This document shows, in pieces, positions 1-7,658 of a stretch of DNA of 64,000 nucleotides (its first letter is position 1; every line of letters starts with the position of its first letter). A program made the position numbers and the translations under genes. Source of the DNA: Fibrella arboris (GTDB taxonomy: Bacteria > Bacteroidota > Bacteroidia > Cytophagales > Spirosomataceae); contig NZ_JBGGWE010000011.1 in NCBI RefSeq assembly GCF_041321095.1, positions 1-64,000 of the forward strand, in the 5' to 3' direction. The notes under the pieces are model-generated. The model worked only from the letters and a program-made list of their open reading frames with translations, did not search any database and had not been told where the DNA came from.

Positions 1-175
1 CGTCGCGTAGCGACCTAACAATTCAGCGTGGTCAGGTCGCTACGCGACGGAAGGAGACTCAGGCAACTCAACGTTCTATAGACATTAGGTTGCTACGCGA
101 CGAGTTGGCTAACGCAACTTAATCTTCTACAAATATTTAAGTCCGCCGATGCGGCCATGCGACGAGTTGCCTAAC
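1..175. repeat. REP-like palindromic repeat cluster
   Basis: A perfect 16-bp inverted repeat pairs 1-16 with 34-49 (core GTCGCTACGCGAC, itself a GTCGC/GCGAC stem around GTA). A third copy with one mismatch lies at 87-102, and a degenerate one around 150-165. The copies at 97-107 and 159-169 are followed by the shared tail GCGACGAGTTG. No ORF fits here. The arrangement resembles REP/BIME-type intergenic repeats downstream of the minus-strand gene at 205-1179; whether the cluster continues left of the window cannot be seen. Confidence 0.6.
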
Positions 176-204
176 AAAAACAGCTTCTGAAACCTGCAAC
201 TGCT

Positions 205-1179
205 CTACTTGAACCGTTGGATACTATAGGCCGATGAGGTCAGGCTGGCGGGACTTGTGGCCGACCCTATTTCACCAATCCGGGCATTGATCGTATAGAC
301 CTGACCGTTTACAACGGTGTTTGTCGTGGCCTGGTCGTACCCCGCCGCATCGGTTTTTACGACCGAGGCCGTCGCCCAGTTATTGGCGCCGCGTAACTGG
401 GTTACCTGATTCCGGTTGTTCACTACGTAGAGATCGTCGTTGATGAGCACCATTCCATCGCCACCGGTAACGGGGGCAAAACCACTGACTTCCGTAATCG
501 AATTGCTGTTGGCCAGATCAATCTTGTACAACTTACCAGTGGAAGCCACCACGACGATCAAATAATTATTGGGGTGAAAAACTATACCATTCAAGCCAAA
601 CTGCCCGGTAGGTACGCCCAGAATGGGGTTATTTACCAGAATTGAGGCGGCACCATCGCTGCCCACCCGGTAAACGACCGGCGAAAAAGAGTCGGTCACA
701 TACGCTACACCCTGTCCGTCAATAGCCACGTCGTTAGCTAAGTGTTGGGCAGCAGGCAGCAACGCAGCCAGATCAGTGCGCCGTTCAATCTGTCTCGAGC
801 TAATGTCATACACAAAAAGGCCAGCTGTTTTTCCAACCAGTTGCGTGGTGGCTTTGTCAGCTACGGCCTGAGCGGCATTACACACGTAGATCTTCCCATT
901 GTACACTTTCACGCCCTGTGTCGAAATCAGACCCGCGTCGGTAAAAAGGTCTGCATAGTTTCCGTTCAGGTCAACGGTGCCCACTTTCCCCTGCGTCAAT
1001 GACGTAACCACAAACTGGTTGAGTGAGGGCGCATAGGCGATCCCTTCGGGGTACTGCCGACTAGCGGTAAACGATGTACGCTCGGCAAAGGCTGGTGCGT
1101 TCACGTCCGTACCATTGTTCTTACAGGCATTCAGGCTCATCAGGCCAATAACCGATGCCATCATTACTCCCTTTTTCAT
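205..1179 (-). CDS. Lipoprotein with SMP-30/NHL-like beta-propeller
   Basis: 324 residues. The N-terminus has a lipoprotein signal: two lysines, a hydrophobic stretch and a lipobox ending L-N-A-C with Cys19 as the lipidated residue, so the protein should be anchored in the envelope. The rest is made of repeating beta-rich units such as GIAYAPSLNQFVV, GKIYVCN and GIVFHPNNYLIVV, as in six-bladed SMP-30/gluconolactonase or NHL propellers. No convincing metal-binding set is visible, so it may be a binding or scaffold propeller rather than an enzyme. It stands alone on the minus strand, with no clear -7 box upstream and REP-like repeats downstream. The substrate is unknown. Confidence 0.75.
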   Translation of the reverse strand: MKKGVMMASVIGLMSLNACKNNGTDVNAPAFAERTSFTASRQYPEGIAYAPSLNQFVVTSLTQGKVGTVDLNGNYADLFTDAGLISTQGVKVYNGKIYVCNAAQAVADKATTQLVGKTAGLFVYDISSRQIERRTDLAALLPAAQHLANDVAIDGQGVAYVTDSFSPVVYRVGSDGAASILVNNPILGVPTGQFGLNGIVFHPNNYLIVVVASTGKLYKIDLANSNSITEVSGFAPVTGGDGMVLINDDLYVVNNRNQVTQLRGANNWATASVVKTDAAGYDQATTNTVVNGQVYTINARIGEIGSATSPASLTSSAYSIQRFK

Positions 1180-1336
1180 AGTTGAATAAATAATTGTTTA
1201 TACATCTAAATCATTGGCAGGACGGTTTGTTCTTCAAAACCTATTGAATTGATATAGTTATAAACCTTAACCGGTAGCTCAACCAACAAACAACCACTCC
1301 TGAAAGTGGTTTTAATGGTAAAAACAGACACTCGTT

Positions 1337-1702
1337 ATGACTCATTTCACCACCCTTACCGAGGCTATGCAGAATTTGCAGAGCCATGGCTACACCGAAG
1401 AATTTGCGCCCGAAAAAGATTACCTCAAGGTGACCAGCAAAGACGATGTCAAGTGTAAAAGCGACGAGTTCAAAGTCGATGAGTTTCACCGCTTCGAAGG
1501 CACCTCTGATCCCGGCGACGAAATGACGCTGTATGCCATCTCGTGTACCAATGGGATGAAGGGCCTGTTCGTAGCAGCACAAGGCACGTACTCAAACGAA
1601 GTATCGTCTGAATTGATGGCTAAATTCAACGTATCTGACCGCGCCGAAGTCAACACTGAGGGGGCCGTGCAACCACTGACGACTGAGGAAAGCCAGTCGT
1701 AG
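1337..1702 (+). CDS. Small conserved protein of the Bacteroidota 'PRPP synthetase-like' family
   Basis: 121 residues, with no signal peptide or membrane segment. The sequence TLTEAMQNLQSHGYTEEF, a Cys-containing centre and DEFHRFEGTSDPGDEMTLYAI match a small family common in Bacteroidota that is often labelled phosphoribosylpyrophosphate synthetase. It has neither the length nor the PRPP-binding motif of the real enzyme, so that label should not be trusted. The function is unknown. It starts with ATG 157 bp from the divergent lipoprotein gene, and a 25-bp perfect hairpin follows 13 bp after its stop. It is probably cytosolic. Confidence 0.7.
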   Translation: MTHFTTLTEAMQNLQSHGYTEEFAPEKDYLKVTSKDDVKCKSDEFKVDEFHRFEGTSDPGDEMTLYAISCTNGMKGLFVAAQGTYSNEVSSELMAKFNVSDRAEVNTEGAVQPLTTEESQS

Positions 1703-1715
1703 GCGCCCGGGCATA

Positions 1716-1772
1716 CCAGTCCTCCACTGCCGTGGCCAGGCAACGTACCTGGCCACGGCAGTGGAGGACTGG
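1716..1772 (+). terminator. 25-bp perfect inverted repeat
   Basis: The arms at 1716-1740 and 1748-1772 are perfectly complementary over 25 bp with a 7-base loop (CAACGTA). There is no long T run, only GACTTTATC, so this is a hairpin end or 3' stabiliser rather than a textbook intrinsic terminator. Loop plus right arm contain AACGTACC, the octamer that is over-represented in the window. Confidence 0.6.
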
Positions 1773-1815
1773 ACTTTATCGTGCCCTCCCTGTCAGAATT
1801 CGGGGTTTTGTGTCG

Positions 1816-1823
1816 TATATTTG
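1816..1823 (+). promoter_or_regulatory. Bacteroidota -7 box for queA
   Basis: TATATTTG matches the Bacteroidota -7 consensus TAnnTTTG exactly. It lies 47 bp before the queA ATG and just after the hairpin that ends the previous gene. Transcription should begin near 1830, which excludes the longer ORF start at 1781. Confidence 0.65.
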
Positions 1824-1870
1824 CGAACTTTCCCCATCTTATAGGCTTAATTATCAAGGGGAAATCGTGT

Positions 1871-2914
1871 ATGAAACTAGCTGAATTTAGATTTGACCTC
1901 CCCGAAAGTCTGATTGCCAAATATCCGGTTGAACGAGGCGAAGCCCGGTTGATGGTCGTTGACCGTAAAACCAAAACCATTGAACACAAAAAATTCGGCG
2001 ACATCCTGAGCTATTTCTCAGATGGCGACGTGATGGTGATCAACAACACAAAAGTATTTCCGGCTCGGCTGTACGGTAATAAAGAAAAAACGGGGGCAAA
2101 AATCGAAGTGTTTCTACTGCGCGAGTTGAACCGCGAAATGAAACTCTGGGACGTGCTGGTTGATCCCGCGCGGAAGATTCGGGTAGGTAACAAACTGTAT
2201 TTTGGCGATAGCGACCTCGTTGCCGAAGTCATCGACAACACAACCTCACGTGGTCGCACCATCCGCTTCCTGTTCGACGGTAATCACGACGAATTCATGA
2301 AAGCGGTGGACCAACTGGGTGAAATGCCTATTCCCCGCGAGATCATGCGCGAATCGGTTGAGGCTGATCGGGAACACTACCAGACTGTTTTTGCCCAGCA
2401 TGTGGGCGCTGTAGCTGCCCCAACGGCCGGTCTGCACTTTACCCGCGCCATGATGAAGCGCATGGAGATCAAAGGCATTCATTTTGCCCCCATTACGCTG
2501 CATATTGGCCTGGGTACGTTCCGTCAGGTAGATGTAGAAGACCTGACAAAGCACAAAACAGATTCTGAGAATTTCCGTATCGGCCCCGAAGCAACCGAGA
2601 TCGTCAACGCAGGTCTTGACGCTGGCAAACGCGTATGTGCTATCGGGACAACAGCGCTGAAAGCCATAGAATCATCCGTCTCTGCCAATAGCCGCCTGAA
2701 ACCCGTTGAAGGCTGGACAGATCGGTTCATTTTCCCGCCTTACGATTTCAAAATCGCTAATGCGCTGCTGACAAATATGCACCTGCCAGAGTCAGTGCTC
2801 CTGATGATGACGTCAGCCTTTGGCGGCCATGAACTGATCAAAGAAGCGTACCAGGTGGCGATCAAAGAAAAATACCGCTTCTTCACCTATGGTGATGCCA
2901 TGTTGATTTTATAA
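1871..2914 (+). CDS. queA: S-adenosylmethionine:tRNA ribosyltransferase-isomerase
   Basis: 347 residues from ATG 1871. QueA transfers and isomerises the ribosyl part of SAM onto preQ1 in tRNA, giving epoxyqueuosine at wobble position 34 of GUN-anticodon tRNAs. Family hallmarks are the N-terminal FDLPESLIAKYP, VMVINNTKVFPARL near residues 55-70, EMPIPREI, the central GAVAAPTAGLHFT, and the C-terminal TNMHLPESVLLMMTSAFGG. The frame is open upstream to 1781, but the promoter at 1816-1823 and the usual QueA length favour 1871. No other queuosine gene is adjacent. A 37-bp hairpin follows the stop. Confidence 0.95.
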   Translation: MKLAEFRFDLPESLIAKYPVERGEARLMVVDRKTKTIEHKKFGDILSYFSDGDVMVINNTKVFPARLYGNKEKTGAKIEVFLLRELNREMKLWDVLVDPARKIRVGNKLYFGDSDLVAEVIDNTTSRGRTIRFLFDGNHDEFMKAVDQLGEMPIPREIMRESVEADREHYQTVFAQHVGAVAAPTAGLHFTRAMMKRMEIKGIHFAPITLHIGLGTFRQVDVEDLTKHKTDSENFRIGPEATEIVNAGLDAGKRVCAIGTTALKAIESSVSANSRLKPVEGWTDRFIFPPYDFKIANALLTNMHLPESVLLMMTSAFGGHELIKEAYQVAIKEKYRFFTYGDAMLIL

Positions 2915-2918
2915 AAAG

Positions 2919-3016
2919 TCCGGCAAGTCGTGTAAGTGGATAGTCCTGAGTCTGGTTCGTTAATGCGTAGTTGCATCTTCCAGACTCAGGACTATTCACT
3001 TATACGACTTGCCGGA
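2919..3016 (+). terminator. 37-bp stem-loop between queA and ispD
   Basis: Arms 2919-2955 and 2980-3016 are complementary over 37 positions. The only two departures become G-U pairs in the plus-strand transcript. The loop is 24 bases. The hairpin begins 4 bp after the queA stop and reaches into the open frame upstream of ispD, so it separates the two genes. No strong T tract follows. Confidence 0.6.
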
Positions 3017-3047
3017 TTTCTACCGTGCTTATTCAGACTTCATTCTT

Positions 3048-3719
3048 TTGCGACGGACAACTGATTTTTATGCCATTATAGTAGCGGGCGGCAGCGGAAG
3101 CCGGATGAAAGCTGATGTGGCCAAACAGTTTCTCATGGTGCAGGATAAGCCTATTCTCCAGCATACGATTGAGCAGTTTCTCGCTTACTCCCCCGATCTG
3201 CCCATTCGGCTCGTACTACCGGAGCGCGATATGGCCATCTGGGAATCACTCTGTGCAAGCCACCAGTTTCATCCTACCACGGTTACCACGGTCATTGGCG
3301 GTGCAACACGTTTTCAGTCGGTACGAAACGGGCTTGCCACCATTCCGCCAGCGTCAGATGCAACCGGGTTGGTTGCCGTGCATGATGGTGTTCGTCCCTA
3401 TGTAACACCAGCTATTATTGCCGAAAGCTTCGCTACAGCCTCACATAAAGGAAGTGCAGTCACCTGTGTAGCGGCTAAGGATTCAATACGCCTGCTGAAC
3501 AGTAATGGGACCAGCAAAGCCATTGACCGTGCTCAGGTACGTCTAATACAGACGCCGCAGACGTTTCGTCTCGATTGGTTTCGTAAAGCCTTCTCTAATC
3601 CCGAACAGGCCAATTTCACCGATTGTGCCAGCGTACTTGAGTTGGCGGGCTATCCTATTTCGCTGATTGACGGTGATTACGAAAACATCAAGATCACAAC
3701 TCCCGACGATCTGAAATGA
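3048..3719 (+). CDS. ispD: 2-C-methyl-D-erythritol 4-phosphate cytidylyltransferase
   Basis: IspD activates MEP with CTP in the non-mevalonate isoprenoid pathway. The nucleotide-binding loop AIIVAGGSGSRM followed by KQFL lies at the N-terminus, with VAVHDGVRPYV and AKDSIR later, and TPQTF and GDYENIKITTPDDL at the C-terminus, as in the family. The frame opens at TTG 3009, but that codon lies in the upstream hairpin. TTG 3048 gives about 223 residues, the normal length, and I prefer it. No in-frame ATG exists before the nucleotide loop; the ATG at 3070 is out of frame. Exact start is uncertain. The stop overlaps the next long inverted repeat. Confidence 0.9.
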   Translation: MRRTTDFYAIIVAGGSGSRMKADVAKQFLMVQDKPILQHTIEQFLAYSPDLPIRLVLPERDMAIWESLCASHQFHPTTVTTVIGGATRFQSVRNGLATIPPASDATGLVAVHDGVRPYVTPAIIAESFATASHKGSAVTCVAAKDSIRLLNSNGTSKAIDRAQVRLIQTPQTFRLDWFRKAFSNPEQANFTDCASVLELAGYPISLIDGDYENIKITTPDDLK

Positions 3720-3819
3720 GTTTACTGTTTACAGTCTTCTGTTCTCTGTGGCGCTGCTGACGTAAAAAAGGGTTAATTAGCAGCGCCACAGAAAACAGAA
3801 GACTATAAACAGTAAACTC
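3718..3819. repeat. Long inverted repeat, GTTTAC-type family
   Basis: Arms of 41 positions (3718-3758 and 3779-3819) match except for two transitions. The arms are built from GTTTACTGTTTACAGTCTTCTGTT and close on GGCGCTGCT/AGCAGCGCC. The left arm includes the last bases of the ispD stop, and the right arm ends 5 bp before the meaB ATG. The same design recurs near 23232, 53073 and 57154. Confidence 0.7.
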
Positions 3820-3824
3820 ATTCT

Positions 3825-4796
3825 ATGCGCCCCAGACAACTTCCATCCTACTACATCGACGGCCTGCGGGCAGGCGATCGGCTGGTGCTTAGTCGGGCAA
3901 TTACGTTGGTAGAAAGTCGCTTATCCACCGATCAACTGTTGGCACAGCAGGTACTGGACGGTGTTCTGCCCTACATTCCGCAAACATCCGTGCGGGTGGG
4001 TATTACAGGCGTGCCGGGTGTAGGAAAGAGCACCTTCATCGAAGTTTTTGGCACACATCTTACGGCGCTTGGCAAGCAATTGGCCGTGTTGGCTATAGAC
4101 CCGACCAGCCAACGGTCAGGGGGCAGCATCCTGGGTGATAAAACCCGGATGGAGGCCCTATCGATGAATCCAAGGGCCTATATCCGACCGTCTCCGGCAG
4201 GCGATTCTCTGGGTGGTGTGGCACAACGAACGCGTGAAACCATGCTGCTATGTGAAGCTGCCGGATTCGATGTCATTCTGGTTGAAACGGTGGGGGTCGG
4301 GCAATCTGAAACACTGGTGCACGGCATGGTCGATTTCTTCCTGCTGCTAATGCTGGCGGGCGCAGGTGATGAGTTGCAGGGCATGAAACGCGGTATAATG
4401 GAACTCGCCGATGCGCTGGCCATTACTAAAGCCGACGGCGATAATACCAACGCGGCCAACCGCGCCCGGGTAGACTATCAGAATGCGCTTCACCTCTTCC
4501 CGCCTACCGGTACGGGCTGGCAGCCACCCGTAGTTACCTGTTCGGCAACAACCGGCTTGGGTATTGCTGACATATGGACATTGATTCATGAGCACCAGCA
4601 ACGCTTGACAAAAACGGGAGAGCGCAGCCGTCACCGTCAGAATCAGATGCTCGACTGGTTCCGCTTCCTGCTTCGGCAACGGATTGAGCAGCACTTTTAT
4701 AGTAAACCCGGCTTTTCGGAACGTGTAAGTCAGCTCGAGCAACAGGTACGTCTGGGTACGTTGCTTCCGACCCAGGCTGCCGAAAAATTGGTTTAA
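3825..4796 (+). CDS. meaB: Methylmalonyl-CoA mutase-associated GTPase MeaB
   Basis: 323 residues. MeaB/ArgK P-loop GTPases guard and reload adenosylcobalamin-dependent methylmalonyl-CoA mutase. The P-loop GVPGVGKSTF is near residue 63-72. AIDPTSQRSGGSILGDKTRM, the switch III-type SPAGDSLGGVAQ, ETVGVGQSE and the guanine-specific TKADGDN follow in the family order. The C-terminal helical dimerisation arm (RQRIEQHFYSKPGF) is present. The mutase genes are not in the window. The ATG lies 5 bp after the long repeat and no separate promoter is visible, so it may be read with ispD. Confidence 0.92.
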   Translation: MRPRQLPSYYIDGLRAGDRLVLSRAITLVESRLSTDQLLAQQVLDGVLPYIPQTSVRVGITGVPGVGKSTFIEVFGTHLTALGKQLAVLAIDPTSQRSGGSILGDKTRMEALSMNPRAYIRPSPAGDSLGGVAQRTRETMLLCEAAGFDVILVETVGVGQSETLVHGMVDFFLLLMLAGAGDELQGMKRGIMELADALAITKADGDNTNAANRARVDYQNALHLFPPTGTGWQPPVVTCSATTGLGIADIWTLIHEHQQRLTKTGERSRHRQNQMLDWFRFLLRQRIEQHFYSKPGFSERVSQLEQQVRLGTLLPTQAAEKLV

Positions 4797-4937
4797 AAAG
4801 ACCATGTCTGGTGAGCAGTTCAAGTCATTAATGGTCAAGCTTCCATCGCTGCTGGCCAGATTAAATGTTTATACATATAAACTATTCATGACGAGGCCTC
4901 TGTTGTGACTCTGTATTTGTCAATGCAAACATCCAAC

Positions 4938-6029
4938 ATGTCAACTAGCTTATTCGAACCTGCCGTCTTAGGGAATTTAACAGTAAAGAATCGGGTCGTT
5001 ATGGCCCCAATGACCCGTAACCGCGCCACAGCTGGCCACGATGTAACGCCGATTATGGCGACTTACTATGCGCAGCGAGCGTCTGCTGGCCTCCTCATCA
5101 CAGAAGGTATTGCCCCTTCAGCCAATGGCAATGGCTATGCTCGTGTTCCCGGTCTTTACAGCCCTACTCAGGTAGAGGGCTGGCAGGCCGTTACATCAGC
5201 CGTTCACGAAAAGGGCGGCAAAATAGTGGCTCAGCTCATGCATAGCGGCCGTATCAGTCATTTGGCCAATATGGAGAAGGGAGCCGAGATTTTGGCCCCG
5301 TCGGCCATCGCGGCGGCCGGGCAGATTTACACCGATAAGCTAGGGATGCAGGATCAGCCAACGCCCCGCGAAATGACCAAAGTCGACATTGACAAGACAA
5401 TTCTTGAGTTTGTCGCTGCGGCCAAAAACGCGATTGCTGCCGGTTTCGACGGGGTCGAACTGCACGGGGCTAATGGGTACCTGATCGAACAATTCCTACG
5501 CCCCACCTCGAATCAGCGTACAGATGAGTATGGAGGCTCAACCGAAAATTATGCCCGCTTCGCCATTGACGTGACAATCGCTGTGTCCAAGGCTATCGGC
5601 GTTGATAAAACAGGTATTCGCCTATCACCGTATGGCGTATTCAACGATATGCCGTACTCGCCTGATTATGATGCCATAGCGTTATACGTTGCTGAAAAAC
5701 TGAATGGCATCGCTATGTACATACACCTCGTTGACCACGAATCGATGGGAGCACCGGCGGTTGATACCAGCATAGTTGAGGCCATTCGGAAGGCATTTAC
5801 CGGTACGTTGATCCTGAGCGGCGGCTACGACGCCCAACGGGCTGAAGAAACAATACGTGCTGGTCGGGCTGAACTCATTGCGTTTGGGCGCCCGTTCATC
5901 GCCAATCCTGATTTAGTTGAGCGAATGCAACATAATATGGCCTTGAATCAGCCTGATTTCAGCACTTTCTACACACCGGGAGAAGCGGGCTACACAGATT
6001 ATCCGACCCTGATAGAAACTGTTGCCTAA
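4938..6029 (+). CDS. Old yellow enzyme family alkene reductase
   Basis: 363 residues from ATG 4938 (STSLFEPAVLGNLTVKNRVVMAPMTRNR), the usual N-terminus of NemA-type flavoproteins. These FMN enzymes use NADPH to reduce activated C=C bonds or nitroesters. The flavin and substrate residues are visible in order: MAPMTRNRA, QLMHSGRIS, FDGVELHGANGYL (the His/Asn pair), LRPTSNQRTDEYGGS and a C-terminal LIAFGRPFIANPDL. In-frame starts at 4923 and GTG 4905 are possible but would add a non-family leader. It is a single gene ended by a strong hairpin. The physiological substrate is unknown. Confidence 0.9.
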   Translation: MSTSLFEPAVLGNLTVKNRVVMAPMTRNRATAGHDVTPIMATYYAQRASAGLLITEGIAPSANGNGYARVPGLYSPTQVEGWQAVTSAVHEKGGKIVAQLMHSGRISHLANMEKGAEILAPSAIAAAGQIYTDKLGMQDQPTPREMTKVDIDKTILEFVAAAKNAIAAGFDGVELHGANGYLIEQFLRPTSNQRTDEYGGSTENYARFAIDVTIAVSKAIGVDKTGIRLSPYGVFNDMPYSPDYDAIALYVAEKLNGIAMYIHLVDHESMGAPAVDTSIVEAIRKAFTGTLILSGGYDAQRAEETIRAGRAELIAFGRPFIANPDLVERMQHNMALNQPDFSTFYTPGEAGYTDYPTLIETVA

Positions 6030-6037
6030 GTTATCCG

Positions 6038-6093
6038 CCATTACCAATAAAAAGCTCCATGCGACCCCGTATGGAGCTTTTTATTGGTAATGG
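6038..6093 (+). terminator. Intrinsic terminator after the OYE gene
   Basis: The 23-bp perfect arms 6038-6060 and 6071-6093 include AAAAAGCTCCAT...ATGGAGCTTTTT around a 10-base loop. A U tract on either strand makes this a bidirectional rho-independent terminator, 9 bp after the reductase stop. Confidence 0.85.
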
Positions 6094-6243
6094 CCCAGGC
6101 ACTGGCTTGTCGAAGAGTCAACGGCAACAGCTTGTTATTCTGTTGGCTATATTCTGAACTAAATATATCGGTTTTATATACGTTAGATAAATTAATTTCA
6201 TAACCTTCTAAGCGCAATAATATCTTTCTATTATCCTATTGAG

Positions 6244-6251
6244 TATATTTG
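6244..6251 (+). promoter_or_regulatory. -7 box with no ORF downstream
   Basis: TATATTTG is an exact TAnnTTTG match on the plus strand in an AT-rich gap. The next plus-strand element is a terminator at 6347-6437, with no ORF between, so this could be the promoter of a small RNA. Confidence 0.45.
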
Positions 6252-6257
6252 TACACG

Positions 6258-6409
6258 TACAGTTTCCTATTCCTAAATCCTTTCCTTTCGTTTTCACCAC
6301 TGTTCCGCTTCGGCGAAGCAATTTGCTACTGAAGAACGTCAATACGCTGATCGCGATCGAGCAAGCAGTATTAACAAAAAGCCCTGACTAAATAGGTCAG
6401 GGCTTTTTG
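6258..6409 (+). ncRNA. Candidate small RNA between OYE and dnaN
   Basis: The region runs from the expected start point after the -7 box at 6244-6251 to the T run of the terminator, about 150 bases. It holds a small stem GCTTC-GGC-GAAGC (about 6308-6320) followed by the strong AAAAAGCCCTGAC...GTCAGGGCTTTTT hairpin. It has no ORF and no recognisable 6S, SRP or tmRNA signature. This is an inference from promoter plus terminator only. Confidence 0.35.
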
Positions 6410-6437
6410 TTAATACTGCTTGCTCGATCGCGATCAG
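6347..6437. terminator. 42-bp perfect hairpin, bidirectional terminator
   Basis: Arms 6347-6388 and 6396-6437 are perfect over 42 bp with a 7-base loop. The inner part, AAAAAGCCCTGAC/GTCAGGGCTTTTT, is a classic terminator for both strands; the outer part (CTGATCGCGATCGAGCAAGC) extends it well beyond normal terminator size. The right arm covers the dnaN stop codon. Confidence 0.85.
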
Positions 6438-7555
6438 GCATATGTGTTTAACATAACCGGCATAACCAGCATCAGAATCTCTTCATTCTCCTCTTTATCG
6501 GCAGGAATGATCAATCCAGCACGGTTTGGCGCCGACATTTCGAGCGAAATCATTTTAGCACTCAGATTACTCAACATCTCCGACATCAGCTTGGCGTTGA
6601 AGCCGATCTCCATGTCGTCGCCTTCGTACTCGCAGAGCAATTTCTCATTGGCTTCATTTGAATAATCAAGGTCTTCAGCCGAGATAGTGAGGCTATTCGC
6701 CTTCATCGACAACCTGATCTGGTGTGTTGTCCGGTTGGCGTAAATCATGATCCGTTTCAGCGAGTTCAGCAGTTCGGCACGCCCAATCGTCATTACGTTT
6801 GTGTTGTTGGTCGGAATCGCGTTCTCATAATCAGGGAAGCGCTCATCGATCAGCCGGCAGATAAGCTGAGTTGCTCCAAACGTGAAGGAGGCATTTGCTT
6901 GGCTTAGTTCAACCTTTACGTCTACGCCTTCCGGAAGCGACGTTTTCAACAGCGACAGTGCCTTACGGGGAATGATCAGCGACGTACTGGCTGAAGTCTG
7001 GATGTCGGTGCGGCGATAGCGAATGAGCCGATGCCCATCGGTAGCTACAAACGTGGCGTTATCGCCGTTCAATTGTAGATAAACCCCAGTCATAGCCGGA
7101 CGCAGATCATCTGTGCTCGTCGCAAAAGCCGTATTGTTTACGGCACTCAACAGGGCGTCTGACGATAGCTCGACGGATTGATTTTTGTTTACCCCCGGGA
7201 TCTTTGGAAAATCAATAGGGTTCTCGCCCGATAATTTAAACCGGCCATTGTCGGTCAGAATTTCGGTACCGAATGTGTCTGTATTGATATTGACCGTAAT
7301 GGGTTGCTCTGGCAGGCTACGAAGCGTATCGAGCAGTAGTTTGGCAGGAATTGCAATAGCTCCATTTTCTGACGCATCCACCGGGATTTGCGTAGTCATG
7401 GTCGTTTGCAGATCCGACGCTGTTACGGTCAACGTACCGTCTTCAATACGAAACAAAAAGTTTTCGAGAATCGGTACGATCGGGTTGGTCGCAACCACCC
7501 CATTGATGTTCATCAGGTTCTTGAGCAGAACGGACGAAGAGACGATGAATTTCAT
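6434..7555 (-). CDS. dnaN: DNA polymerase III beta sliding clamp
   Basis: 373 residues, normal clamp length, forming the ring-shaped dimer that tethers polymerase III to DNA. The three clamp domains are recognisable: MKFIVSSSVLLKNL at the start, the first-second domain segment with DLRPAMTGVYLQL and ATDGHRLIRYRR, and the C-terminal LVMPVMLNTYA in place of the usual MPMRL ending. The gene is not beside dnaA here but downstream of gldG on the minus strand, 103 bp away. It has its own promoter at 7592-7599 and ends in the 42-bp hairpin. Confidence 0.96.
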   Translation of the reverse strand: MKFIVSSSVLLKNLMNINGVVATNPIVPILENFLFRIEDGTLTVTASDLQTTMTTQIPVDASENGAIAIPAKLLLDTLRSLPEQPITVNINTDTFGTEILTDNGRFKLSGENPIDFPKIPGVNKNQSVELSSDALLSAVNNTAFATSTDDLRPAMTGVYLQLNGDNATFVATDGHRLIRYRRTDIQTSASTSLIIPRKALSLLKTSLPEGVDVKVELSQANASFTFGATQLICRLIDERFPDYENAIPTNNTNVMTIGRAELLNSLKRIMIYANRTTHQIRLSMKANSLTISAEDLDYSNEANEKLLCEYEGDDMEIGFNAKLMSEMLSNLSAKMISLEMSAPNRAGLIIPADKEENEEILMLVMPVMLNTYA

Positions 7556-7591
7556 GCGCTGGAGGCGTCAGTAGGTTCTTGTGTATTTGAA

Positions 7592-7599
7592 CAAAAGTA
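7592..7599 (-). promoter_or_regulatory. -7 box for dnaN
   Basis: The minus strand reads TACTTTTG, an exact TAnnTTTG match, 37 bp before the dnaN ATG. The start point should be near 7585, giving a leader of about 30 bases. Confidence 0.65.
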
Positions 7600-7658
7600 G
7601 CAAAAAATAGGCCTTTTTGGAAGTCCTGATTTCCCTTTTATCACTACAGATAATTGAG

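Noticed and set aside
1337..1702. True phosphoribosylpyrophosphate synthetase
   Set aside because: The protein is 121 residues, lacks the PRPP-binding loop, and only shares the database label of its family.
1781..1870. Extended N-terminus for queA
   Set aside because: The -7 box at 1816-1823 lies inside it, and the encoded residues do not match QueA; ATG 1871 gives the normal length.
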